From: Terrabacter sp. 28
GTDB lineage: Bacteria; Actinomycetota; Actinomycetes; Actinomycetales; Dermatophilaceae
Direction: 5' to 3'
DNA: 64,000 nucleotides
Assembly: GCA_000955875.1 (NCBI GenBank)
Contig: JYOE01000021.1
Coordinates: 186,001-250,000 of the forward strand
Positions 8,166 through 15,804 of the stretch are shown here, in pieces; position 1 is the stretch's first letter, and each line of letters begins with the position of its first letter. Under the pieces are notes generated by a model. It was not told the origin of the DNA. It saw only the letters and a list, made by a program, of their open reading frames with translations, and searched no databases. The position numbers and the translations under genes are program-made.

Positions 8166-9131
8166 GTGACCCGTATGGCGCGAGGCAGCGTGGAACGCCG
8201 CCCCACCCCCCGTCAACGGCAGGCGATCCGCCGACGACGCACGTGGGCGGGTCTGGCCGTCATGCTCTGCGTCGCCGCGGACGTCTGGTCGGTGACGGGC
8301 GCGGGAGCCCGCGAGCCGGTGACGCCGGCCGGGCTCTTCAGCGTCGACCGGGTGGCCCTGGCCGCGGGGTTCGCCCCGGCCGTCGCCGTCGACCAGGTCG
8401 AACGCGTGCCCGACTCGCAGGTCGACTCACAGGCCGGGTCGTCGGGCGAGGAGGCGGCCGGTTCCGGCGCGTCGGCCACCGGGGCGGCCACCACGGGTGC
8501 GGCGGCGAAGGCGGCCGCCGGCTCGGGCGCCGGCGCCGCGAACGACGGCAAGGACGCGAAGGGCGCGGTCATCGAGTCGGGCACCGGGCGCTTCACGGTC
8601 GTGGCCGTGCCGCCCAAGGCCGTGCGCCCGGCCCCGTCGGGCGGACGTACGGTGCGCTACACGGTCGAGCTCGAGGGCGGCCTCGACGTGTCCGGCGAGC
8701 AGCTGGCCACTGTGGTCGGCACCGTCCTGACCGACCCCCGGGGGTGGCAGACCAAGGATGGCGTCCGGTTCGTCAACGTCTCCCCCGCCGCGGCCTCGAA
8801 GGGCGCAGGCATCGACCTGCGGATCACTCTCGCCAGCCCGAACACCACCGACAAGCTGTGCGCGCCGCTCCAGACCCGCGGCCAGGTGAGCTGCCACAAC
8901 ACGGGACGCGTCGTGCTCAACCTGCGCCGGTGGGTGCTCGGCGCCGACGCGTACGGCACCGACATCGCCGGCTACCGCACCTACCTCGTCAACCACGAGG
9001 TGGGTCACGGCATCGGCCACGCCCACGCGTACTGCGGCGGGCCGGGCAAGGTCGCGCCCGTCATGATGCAGCAGACCTACGGCCTCAAGGGCTGCACCGC
9101 GTGGCCCTGGCCGACCGCGAAGCCCGCCTGA
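8166..9131 (+). CDS. DUF3152 domain protein, exported zinc-metalloprotease-like
   Basis: A 321-residue protein with one N-terminal membrane segment (TWAGLAVMLCVAADVW, residues ~27-42), a ~100-residue Ala/Gly/Ser-rich linker and a C-terminal DUF3152 domain. That domain has the motif HEVGHGIGHAHAYC, an HExxHxxGH-like zinc site (H-E-V-G-H with a third ligand downstream), and four cysteines likely to form disulfides. The layout suggests an exported, membrane-tethered peptidase; activity has not been shown for the family as far as I know. The start is GTG at 8166 with little ribosome site. It is divergent from rplJ and shares a compact promoter region with it. Confidence 0.8.
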   Translation: MTRMARGSVERRPTPRQRQAIRRRRTWAGLAVMLCVAADVWSVTGAGAREPVTPAGLFSVDRVALAAGFAPAVAVDQVERVPDSQVDSQAGSSGEEAAGSGASATGAATTGAAAKAAAGSGAGAANDGKDAKGAVIESGTGRFTVVAVPPKAVRPAPSGGRTVRYTVELEGGLDVSGEQLATVVGTVLTDPRGWQTKDGVRFVNVSPAAASKGAGIDLRITLASPNTTDKLCAPLQTRGQVSCHNTGRVVLNLRRWVLGADAYGTDIAGYRTYLVNHEVGHGIGHAHAYCGGPGKVAPVMMQQTYGLKGCTAWPWPTAKPA

Positions 9132-9167
9132 CCGTCAGTGCCTCACGGTCGTCCTCCGGGCGACCGT

Positions 9168-9201
9168 CAGGCCGGCCGCGACGGGTGTCGCGACCGGCCT
9201 G
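9168..9201. terminator. bidirectional hairpin terminator
   Basis: Arms 9168-9182 and 9187-9201 pair over 15 bases with one mismatch and a GGGT loop. It lies between the converging DUF3152 gene and the secreted-protein gene ending at 9249. Confidence 0.75.
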
Positions 9202-9248
9202 TCCGATGCTGCCTCGCGGAGGGATCGCGACGGTCGGTGCAGGGAGGG

Positions 9249-10502
9249 TCAGAGCAGCGACGTGACGGACGAGCCGACCCGCACCACCGACCCCGTCGGC
9301 AGGTTCCCGCGCACGCGGTCGGTCACGATCTCGACCATGACCACCTCGATGGACCGCGAGGTGCGGACGACCTTGTGCAGCGTCACCCGGCCGAGCCCCG
9401 GCACCGTGAGCACCGTGTTGGGCGGGACGGATGCGGAGATGGCCGGGAGTCCCTGGATGCGCAGTCCCACGAAGCGGGAGGCGTCGGTGAGGACCGGGGC
9501 CGCACCCGGGGCGGCCTGGCGGGTCGAGGTCTCGGCGACGATCGTGTCGGCGCTGATCAGGCCACCCAGCACGCGCGGAGCGCTGATCGTGTTGCGCACC
9601 CAGGAGCTGCGCTGCGTCGAGCTGACCTTCGAGAGCACATCGGTGGTCGTCGTCCCGGCCGCCACCAGGGTGGGGACGGTGGCCGCAGCGAGGGTCGCCT
9701 GACCGGAGCCTCCGGTGCACGGCACCCCCGCCAGCGCGGTACGGCTGGACGATGCGGCGCCGTCGGGGTAGCTGGCGGACGTGGCGTAGCCGTAGCCGCC
9801 GACGAGCCCGCTCACCGGGCCGGTGAGCGTCGCGCGCGACACACCGACGTCCATCCGTGAGCCGATGGGCAGCCCGAGGGCGTTCGAGCCGGTGACGACG
9901 ACCCGCAGCGCCGTGGTGGAGACCCGCAGCTCGTTGCCGACGACCCCGCGGGACTGCTGGTTGAGGTAGACGGTCGCGAAGGCGGCCCCGCTCGACGACC
10001 GCAGGGTGATGGCCGAGTTCGGCGCCGGCACGCTGTTGAGCGCCCGGCCGCCGACCTTGAGCCCGACCAGCTGGGACTGGTTCGAGCCGGACAGCGCGCC
10101 GGCCAGGCCGCGCGACGCGACGCTCGTGGACGTGACGCTGTCGGCGCGGACCAGACCCTTGAGGAGGTTCACGCCCGAGGTCGTGGACGATCCCCGGCTC
10201 GCGTGGCCGGTCGTCGTCCGTGTCGTCGTCGCACTCGTGCGCGTGACGCCGACCGAGCCTGCCGCCCCGTCCACGGCGGCCGCGGACCCCGTCGCCGACC
10301 TGCCGAACACGGTCGAGCAGCTGATCGCGGCGTATGCCGTCGGCCCGGAGCGCACCACCCCGCCGATGACGACGTAGCTGCCGTAGGCGGACGCGGCGGC
10401 CCCGAGCAGCGGCGTGGCCGCCGTGGCCGGTGCGGCGGTGAGAGGTGCGGCCATCCCCGAGATGGCCGCACCGACGAGGATCGCCGTGAGTTTCCTGTTC
10501 AT
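9249..10502 (-). CDS. secreted choice-of-anchor-P-like protein with an internal duplication
   Basis: A 417-residue exported protein. The ATG at 10502 follows AGGAG and opens a clear signal peptide (MNRKLTAILVGAAISGMAA, cleavage near ATAATP). The mature chain is rich in Ser, Thr, Ala, Val and Gly, with few charged or aromatic residues and only two cysteines (CST, CTG). Two ~110-residue halves resemble each other: GLVRADSVTSTS, LVGLKVGGRAL, SVPAPNSAITL in the first and GLISADTIVAETS, FVGLRIQGLP, SVPPNTVLTV in the second. This is the pattern of choice-of-anchor P family surface proteins. I see no LPxTG or membrane anchor, so it is probably released or loosely attached. A sizeable AT-richer promoter region precedes it. 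The name is a family-level guess. Confidence 0.65.
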   Translation of the reverse strand: MNRKLTAILVGAAISGMAAPLTAAPATAATPLLGAAASAYGSYVVIGGVVRSGPTAYAAISCSTVFGRSATGSAAAVDGAAGSVGVTRTSATTTRTTTGHASRGSSTTSGVNLLKGLVRADSVTSTSVASRGLAGALSGSNQSQLVGLKVGGRALNSVPAPNSAITLRSSSGAAFATVYLNQQSRGVVGNELRVSTTALRVVVTGSNALGLPIGSRMDVGVSRATLTGPVSGLVGGYGYATSASYPDGAASSSRTALAGVPCTGGSGQATLAAATVPTLVAAGTTTTDVLSKVSSTQRSSWVRNTISAPRVLGGLISADTIVAETSTRQAAPGAAPVLTDASRFVGLRIQGLPAISASVPPNTVLTVPGLGRVTLHKVVRTSRSIEVVMVEIVTDRVRGNLPTGSVVRVGSSVTSLL

Positions 10503-10636
10503 GCTCGTGCTCCTGTCATCGATGCCCTGCCATCGATCCCCTGACCGATGTGCCCGGAAAACGAGACCCACCGCCCGCGTGTTATGGGACACATCTGCTG
10601 TTTGTGCGGTATAGGCATTTTCGCCGGCGGACGAAG

Positions 10637-10667
10637 AAGGAGGCCGCCCCGAGGGGACGGCCTCCTT
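10637..10667 (-). terminator. terminator of the gamma-glutamyltransferase gene
   Basis: AAGGAGGCCGCCCC (10637-10650) pairs with the complementary arm ending at 10667 over 13-14 bases with one mismatch. Read on the minus strand the hairpin is followed by CTTCG. It lies 28 bases past the ggt stop and insulates the secreted-protein gene downstream. Confidence 0.8.
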
Positions 10668-10694
10668 GTCGTCGCGGCGTGTCGCGGTGGGCGG

Positions 10695-12575
10695 TCAGCG
10701 AGGGTGCACGACCATCGCCGAGCCACCGCCGCGGCGCACCGTCTCGGCGGCCGCCTCGAACAGACCGCCGTCGAGGCTGCGGATCGCCGTGACCGCACCG
10801 ATCTCGTTCGGTGTGCCGGCCGATGCGAGCTTGTGGCCGAGCGCGGTCAGGGCGGCACCGGTGGGCCCGTCGAGGATCGCCGGTTCTGCGCCCTCGGTGC
10901 TGCCGTTGCGCGAGCTGAGGCGCGGCGCCGCGATGGCGTCGACCAGCGGCAGCCCACGGTCGAGGTAGCCGAGGATCGTCTGCGACACCGAGGTGATGAT
11001 GGTGGCCCCACCCGGAGAGCCGACGGCGAGGAACGGCTTGCCGTCCTGAAGCAGGATCGTCGGGCTCATCGACGAGCGCGGCCGCTTGCCGGGGCCCGGG
11101 AGGTTCGGGTCGGGCGCGTCGCCCTGGGTCGGGGCGAAGTTGAAGTCGGTCAGCTCGTTGTTGAGCAGGAAGCCATAGCCCGGCACCGTGATGCCCGAGC
11201 CACCCGTCTGCTCGATGGTGAGGGTGTACGAGGCGACGTTGCCCCACCGGTCTGCCACGGTCAGGTGCGTGGTCGACTGTCCCTCGCTGGGCTGTGCCGA
11301 CACAGGTGCGGTGGCGCACGAGGTGTATGAGCCGTCAGGGACGCCCGGCGGGATGGGCCGCGGCGAGTAGGCCTTGGCCGGGTCGAAGAGGCAGGCGCGC
11401 TCGCCGGCGAAGCCGGTGCTCGTCAGCTCACCGACGGGGACGCCCGGCACGTCGCCGACGTAGCGGTTGCGGTCGGCGAAGGCCGTGGCCGACGCCTCGG
11501 AGAAGCGGTGGAGGTACTGCACCTGGTCGACGTCGCGCGTGGTCACGCCGGTGCGCTGCTCGTATGCCGTCATGAGGTTGAGGATCTCGGCGACGGCGAT
11601 GCCACCCGAGCTGGGGACCGGCATCCCGTAGACGTCGAACCCCTTGTACTGCGAGTGGATCGGCGCCTTGGTCAGCGCCCGGTAGGAGGCGAGGTCGCGC
11701 AACGTCAGCTGCCCGCCCATGACGCTCACGCCCGGCGCCGTGTGCGGCGCGTTCGACTCTCGGACGATCGCCTCACCCAGGCGCCCGCGGTAGAGCACGT
11801 CGGTGCCCCGCGTGCGCAGCGCGCGGTAGGCCTTGGCCATGTCGGGGTTGCGGAACACGGAGCCCACGACCGGCGGCTGGTTGCCCGGCAGGAAGACCCG
11901 CTGGGTCTCGGGGAACTTGCGGAAGCGGTCGGCGTTCTGCGCGGTCTGGTCGCGGAAGGTCTGGTCGACGACGAAGCCCTGCGCCGCGAGCCGCTCGGCC
12001 GGCTTGAGCGCGGCGTTGAGCGAGAGCGTGCCGTGGTCGCGCAGAGCCTTGGCCCAGAGGGCCGGCGTGCCCGGGACACCCACTGACAGGCCGGAGCTGA
12101 CCACCGTCGGGAAGTCGAGCGCATTGCCCGTCGCGGGGTCGGTGAACGTCTTGTCGGTGAACGTCGCCGGAGCCGTCTCGCGCCCGTCGATGGTCGACAC
12201 CTTCTTCGAACGGGCGTCGTAGTAGACGAGGAACCCGCCGCCGCCGATGCCGGCGCTGTAGGGCTCCGTGACGCCGAGTGCGGCGGCTGTCGCGACGGCG
12301 GCGTCGGCGGCGTTGCCGCCCCGTGCCAGCACGTCGATGCCGACCTGCGAGGCGTCGCGGTCGACGGAGCTGACCGCCCCGCCGGACCCGACCATGACCG
12401 GCGCCTTGGGCAGCGTCGTCGGCTGGCCGTGCCAGCCCCTGTCGCGCTGCGGTGACGGCGCCACCGTGGGCTGGGCTCCCGCGGTCGTGGGGAGCAGTGA
12501 GAGCGGGAGGCCGACGACGAGAGCGCCGAGGACCCATCGGGAACGTGTCGTGGTGCGTGCGCTGAGACGACTCAT
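10695..12575 (-). CDS. ggt: gamma-glutamyltransferase (gamma-glutamyl transpeptidase)
   Basis: A 626-residue exported proenzyme from the ATG at 12575 (a second in-frame start lies 21 bases upstream; neither has a strong ribosome site). The signal peptide is VLGALVVGLPLSLLPTTAGA. The large subunit begins with GSGGAVSSVDRDASQVG, then DAAVATAAALGVTEPYSAGIGGGGF. The small subunit starts at the catalytic Thr in QSTTHLTVADRWGN, where the proenzyme self-cleaves; SGITVPGYGFLLNNELTDF and SMSPTILL supply the rest of the active site. It transfers or hydrolyses gamma-glutamyl groups from glutathione or similar thiols outside the membrane, probably for amino-acid and thiol salvage. It is monocistronic. 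Confidence 0.93.
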   Translation of the reverse strand: MSRLSARTTTRSRWVLGALVVGLPLSLLPTTAGAQPTVAPSPQRDRGWHGQPTTLPKAPVMVGSGGAVSSVDRDASQVGIDVLARGGNAADAAVATAAALGVTEPYSAGIGGGGFLVYYDARSKKVSTIDGRETAPATFTDKTFTDPATGNALDFPTVVSSGLSVGVPGTPALWAKALRDHGTLSLNAALKPAERLAAQGFVVDQTFRDQTAQNADRFRKFPETQRVFLPGNQPPVVGSVFRNPDMAKAYRALRTRGTDVLYRGRLGEAIVRESNAPHTAPGVSVMGGQLTLRDLASYRALTKAPIHSQYKGFDVYGMPVPSSGGIAVAEILNLMTAYEQRTGVTTRDVDQVQYLHRFSEASATAFADRNRYVGDVPGVPVGELTSTGFAGERACLFDPAKAYSPRPIPPGVPDGSYTSCATAPVSAQPSEGQSTTHLTVADRWGNVASYTLTIEQTGGSGITVPGYGFLLNNELTDFNFAPTQGDAPDPNLPGPGKRPRSSMSPTILLQDGKPFLAVGSPGGATIITSVSQTILGYLDRGLPLVDAIAAPRLSSRNGSTEGAEPAILDGPTGAALTALGHKLASAGTPNEIGAVTAIRSLDGGLFEAAAETVRRGGGSAMVVHPR

Positions 12576-12632
12576 CTTTCGACCGTACCCGCGCAAACCC
12601 CGCGGATCGCGTCGAGCACCCCACCGATCCGA

Positions 12633-12707
12633 GGTGACGGAGTGTTCTCTCGATCGGGCTGACAGGGATGGCCCGTGCTCGGCGCGGTGACAGAGCGTTC
12701 TCTCGAT
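12633..12707. repeat. two copies of a 22-bp imperfect direct repeat
   Basis: GGTGACGGAGTGTTCTCTCG at 12633 and GGTGACAGAGCGTTCTCTCG at 12686, each followed by AT, differ at two of 22 positions and start 53 bases apart. They lie between the ggt start and the rplA terminator. Twin sites of this size upstream of a gene suggest a regulator or structural protein binding site; none is recognised. Confidence 0.55.
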
Positions 12708-12716
12708 GGGGGAACG

Positions 12717-12751
12717 CGAGAGCCCGCCACCCCAGGGGGTGACGGGCTCTC
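12717..12751 (-). terminator. terminator of the rplK-rplA operon
   Basis: CGAGAGCCCG at 12717-12726 pairs with CGGGCTCTCG ending at 12751, and the stem continues inward through CCACCCC/GGGGGTG with a small mismatch. It lies 20 bases past the rplA stop. Confidence 0.85.
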
Positions 12752-12770
12752 GGTGCGTCGGGTCAGGCGA

Positions 12771-13487
12771 TCAGGCCTGCTCCTCCTCGACGAGGAGGTT
12801 GCGCGTCTTGGAGAAGTCGAGCGGGATGCCCGGGCCCATCGTCGTGGAGACGGTGGCCTTCTCGATGTAGCGGCCCTTGGAGCTGGCCGGCTTGAGACGC
12901 AGGATCTCCTCGAGGGCAGCGGCGTAGTTCTCGACGAGCTTGGCCTCGTCGAAGGACGCCTTGCCGATGATGAAGTGGAGGTTCGCGTGCTTGTCGACGC
13001 GGAACTCGATCTTGCCGCCCTTGATGTCGGCGACGGCCTTGGCGACGTCCATCGTCACGGTGCCGGTCTTCGGGTTCGGCATGAGGCCACGCGGGCCGAG
13101 CACCTTGCCGAGTCGACCGACCTTGCCCATGAGGTCAGGGGTCGCGACGACGGCGTCGAAGTCGAGCCAGCCGCCCTGGACCTTCTCGAGCAGGTCGTCG
13201 GAGCCGACGTGGTCGGCGCCTGCCTCACGGGCGGCCTCGGCCTTGTCGCCGTTGGCGAAGACGAGGACGCGGGCGGTCTTGCCCGTGCCGTGCGGCAGGT
13301 TGACCGTGCCGCGGACGGCCTGGTCGGCCTTGCGGGGGTCGACGCCGAGGCGCATCGCGACCTCGACGGTCTCGTCGTACTTGGCCTTCGCGGTCTGCTT
13401 GGCGACGCGGACGGCCTCGAGCGGGGCGTAGACCTTGCCGGGCTGGACGAGCTCGGCGGCTGCGCGGTAGTTCTTGCTGCGCTTCAT
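12771..13487 (-). CDS. rplA: 50S ribosomal protein L1
   Basis: A 238-residue L1 protein starting MKRSKNYRAAAELV after an AAGGAG ribosome site. It keeps the conserved PHGTGKTARVLVFANGDKA segment, GADHVGSDDLLEKVQGGWLDFD, and the GRLGKVLGPRGLMPNPKTGT signature, which contacts 23S rRNA. L1 forms the mobile stalk at the tRNA exit site and in other bacteria represses its own operon by binding the rplK leader. It lies 125 bases downstream of rplK; this gap holds an inverted pair of CGGCATAC motifs. An upstream in-frame ATG at 13562 would add 25 poorly conserved residues and lacks a ribosome site. Confidence 0.98.
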   Translation of the reverse strand: MKRSKNYRAAAELVQPGKVYAPLEAVRVAKQTAKAKYDETVEVAMRLGVDPRKADQAVRGTVNLPHGTGKTARVLVFANGDKAEAAREAGADHVGSDDLLEKVQGGWLDFDAVVATPDLMGKVGRLGKVLGPRGLMPNPKTGTVTMDVAKAVADIKGGKIEFRVDKHANLHFIIGKASFDEAKLVENYAAALEEILRLKPASSKGRYIEKATVSTTMGPGIPLDFSKTRNLLVEEEQA

Positions 13488-13556
13488 GGAACTGCTCCTT
13501 GCGTGGATTTCGTGGAGTCGTGGTGCGGGCCAGCGCTGGCCCTCCCACGTGGCCGA

Positions 13557-13577
13557 CGGCATACGGTCCGTATGCCG
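13557..13577. repeat. inverted pair of CGGCATAC motifs between rplK and rplA
   Basis: GGCATAC (13558-13564), five bases, then GTATGCC (13570-13576), flanked by C and G. The 19-base core GGCATACGGTCCGTATGCC can form a 7-bp hairpin. A second pair with the same five-base spacing is at 7943-7961. Confidence 0.8.
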
Positions 13578-13612
13578 TGCGGCCGGGGTGACGATCGAGC
13601 TGAGAGCTGGGC

Positions 13613-14044
13613 TCAGAGCTCGGTGTCGATGCCCATCGAGCGAGCGGTGCCGGCGATGATGCGCGCCGCCATCTCCTCGTCGTTGGCGTTGAGGTCTTCC
13701 ATCTTCTGGCGGGCGATCTCGAGGACCTGGTCGCGCGAGAGCTTGGCGACCTTGGTCTTGTGCGGCTCACCCGAGCCCTTGGCGACGCCGGCAGCCTTCT
13801 TGATGAGCTCGGCGGCCGGCGGGGTCTTCGTCACGAAGGTGAACGAGCGGTCCTCGTAGACCGTGATCTCGACCGGGATGACGTTGCCGCGCTGGGACTC
13901 CGTCGCGGCGTTGTACGCCTTGACGAACTCCATGATGTTGACGCCGTGCTGGCCGAGGGCCGGGCCGACGGGCGGGGCGGGGGTGGCCTGACCGGCCTGG
14001 ATCTGCAGCTTGATGAAGCCGGAGACCTTCTTCTTGGGGGGCAT
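13613..14044 (-). CDS. rplK: 50S ribosomal protein L11
   Basis: A 143-residue L11 starting MPPKKKVSGFIKLQIQAGQATPAPPVGPALGQHG. The N-terminal domain, with its proline-rich hinge, is the thiostrepton/RelA-related face of the GTPase centre. The C-terminal part (LSRDQVLEIARQKMEDLNANDEEMAARIIAGTARSMGI) binds 23S rRNA. The length is normal. It is in an operon with nusG upstream (start of rplK 95 bases after the nusG stop) and rplA downstream. The ATG is preceded by AGAAGGTAGG. Confidence 0.98.
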   Translation of the reverse strand: MPPKKKVSGFIKLQIQAGQATPAPPVGPALGQHGVNIMEFVKAYNAATESQRGNVIPVEITVYEDRSFTFVTKTPPAAELIKKAAGVAKGSGEPHKTKVAKLSRDQVLEIARQKMEDLNANDEEMAARIIAGTARSMGIDTEL

Positions 14045-14139
14045 GGGTGCCTACCTTCTTCGTTGTGGGCCGACGCCGTGGGCGATGACCCGGTTGCATG
14101 CCGGTGCGGTGTGCCGCACCGAACGTGGTGGGACCTTGC

Positions 14140-14997
14140 TCAGATCTTGGCGACCTGGGCGAAGGAGAGCTCGACCGGGGTCTCCCGGCCGAAGATCGAG
14201 ACGAGCACCTTGAGCTTCTGCGTGTCGGTGTTGATCTCGGAGATGGTGGCGGGAAGGGTCTCGAAGGGCCCCTCCATGACGGTGACCGACTCGCCGACCT
14301 CGAAGTCGACGACGCGGACGTCCTTCGGGGCGCTGGACTTCGCGCCGGCGGTGCCCTCGGCGGAGGCGGCGGCCTCGAAGGTCGGGGCGAGCATCGTGAA
14401 GACCTCGTCGATCGACAGCGGCACGGGCTGGTGCGCGTTGCCGACGAAGCCGGTCACACCCGGCGTGTGGCGCACGGCGCCCCAGCTCTCGTCGGTGAGG
14501 TCCATGCGGACGAGGACGTACCCGGGCATCCGGACGCGACGGACCTGCTTCTTCTGGCCGTTCTTGATCTCGGTGACCTCCTCCATGGGGACCTCGATCT
14601 CGAAGATGAAGTCCTCCATGTTGAGGGTCTGGATGCGCGTCTCGAGGTTCGCCTTCACGCGGTTCTCGTAGCCCGCGTAGGAGTGGATGACGAACCAGTC
14701 GCCGAAGCGGCTGCGCAGGTCGGCCTTGAAGTCGGCGACCGGGTCGCCGCTGCCGGTGGCGACGGGGGCGTCGGCGTCCACGGTCTCGTCGGACTCGTCG
14801 GCGTCGGTGGTCTCAGCGGCCTCGTCGGTGGTCTCGACTGCGGTCTCGTCGGCGGTCTCGTCGGTGGCCTCGGCGTCCTCAGCACCCGGGGCGACGTCGG
14901 AGGCCGAGAGCTCGTCGGACAGGTCCGTGGGGTCGACGACATCGGTCCCGGTGCTCTCGCCGTTCGGGGCGCCCTCGTGGGCGAACTGCTCGGACAC
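14140..14997 (-). CDS. nusG: transcription termination/antitermination factor NusG
   Basis: A 285-residue NusG. I place the start at GTG 14997, preceded by AAGGAAGTAGG; a longer reading would cross the secE-nusG gap. Residues 1-~95 are an acidic, Thr/Asp/Glu-rich disordered extension (repeated TDE, ETTDE) seen in high-GC Actinobacteria. The NGN domain follows (WFVIHSYAGYENRVKANLETR, MPGYVLVRMDL) and the KOW domain comes last (FEVGESVTVMEGPFETLPATISEIN, VSIFGRETPVELSFAQV). It binds the RNA polymerase clamp and couples to Rho or ribosomes. It lies directly downstream of secE, the universal arrangement. Confidence 0.96.
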   Translation of the reverse strand: MSEQFAHEGAPNGESTGTDVVDPTDLSDELSASDVAPGAEDAEATDETADETAVETTDEAAETTDADESDETVDADAPVATGSGDPVADFKADLRSRFGDWFVIHSYAGYENRVKANLETRIQTLNMEDFIFEIEVPMEEVTEIKNGQKKQVRRVRMPGYVLVRMDLTDESWGAVRHTPGVTGFVGNAHQPVPLSIDEVFTMLAPTFEAAASAEGTAGAKSSAPKDVRVVDFEVGESVTVMEGPFETLPATISEINTDTQKLKVLVSIFGRETPVELSFAQVAKI

Positions 14998-15079
14998 GCT
15001 CTGACCTACTTCCTTGCTCGTGGACCAGCCGGTGGCGGCTGGCGGTGACATCCCGGGGCGCCGGCGAGGCGCCCGCGCG

Positions 15080-15349
15080 TCAGATCGTCGCGCCGGTGAG
15101 GGCCCACGAGATCAGCTTGCTCAGACCGAAGTCGAGCCCCGACACGAGGGCCATCATGATCACGACGAACACGACCACGACGGTGGTGTAGCGCACGAGC
15201 TCGGGGCCCGTGGGCCGCACGACCTTGCGCAGCTCGTCGAGGATCTGGCGAACGAAGAGGCTGATCGCGCCGAGGAACCGCGACACCGGGTTGCCGCCAC
15301 GGGCCTTGTCAGCCCGGCCGGACCCGCGCTTGGCGCTCGTCTCCGTCAC
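15080..15349 (-). CDS. secE: preprotein translocase subunit SecE
   Basis: An 89-residue single-pass SecE. A charged cytoplasmic start is followed by the amphipathic segment SRFLGAISLFVRQILDELRKVVRPT and one membrane helix (VRYTTVVVVFVVIMMALVSGL). It clamps SecY in the general secretion channel. It is the first protein gene of the secE-nusG run, just downstream of tRNA-Trp (115 bases), as in mycobacteria. Confidence 0.96.
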   Translation of the reverse strand: MTETSAKRGSGRADKARGGNPVSRFLGAISLFVRQILDELRKVVRPTGPELVRYTTVVVVFVVIMMALVSGLDFGLSKLISWALTGATI

Positions 15350-15464
15350 GATTCCTTCTTTCTGCCTGGGTTTCGGCCCGCGACAGCGCCCTGGCTCGTG
15401 GGGTGTCCACGTCGGGGCGAGAGCCGCGTGCCGCCTTGCACGACGACCACATCACTGGGATGCG

Positions 15465-15537
15465 CAGGGCAAGAGGGACTCGAACCCCCAACCGCTGGTT
15501 TTGGAGACCAGTGCTCTACCAATTGAGCTATTGCCCT
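15465..15537 (-). tRNA. trpT: tRNA-Trp (anticodon CCA)
   Basis: The minus strand folds as a standard 73-nt tRNA: acceptor AGGGCAA/TTGCCCT with discriminator G, D-arm GCTCAATTGGTAGAGC, anticodon stem CTGGT/ACCAG around loop CTCCAAA with CCA (complement of 15502-15504), and T-arm GGGGGTTCGAGTCCCTC. The 3' CCA is not encoded. It precedes secE, the conserved position in Actinobacteria. Confidence 0.97.
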
Positions 15538-15804
15538 TCGCCGTGACCGTTGGGGCGGTCGCGGCGGGACGGCATGCGTCAGCATGGCCAGCGAAGCCGT
15601 CCGAGGGTCGATCATACGGGACGATCCGAGTGCAAAGCCAACCGAGCCGCGCCCGGGCCCGATCGGCGCGCCCGACCCCCTGGCGAGCGCACCACCCGTG
15701 CAGCATCCGTGCACCGTCCGTGCACTGTCCCGGGACGACCCGGGCACCACCCGGCATACGGACCGGGCTGCTCGCGAGCACACCCGAGTGGCAGGATCGG
15801 GAAG

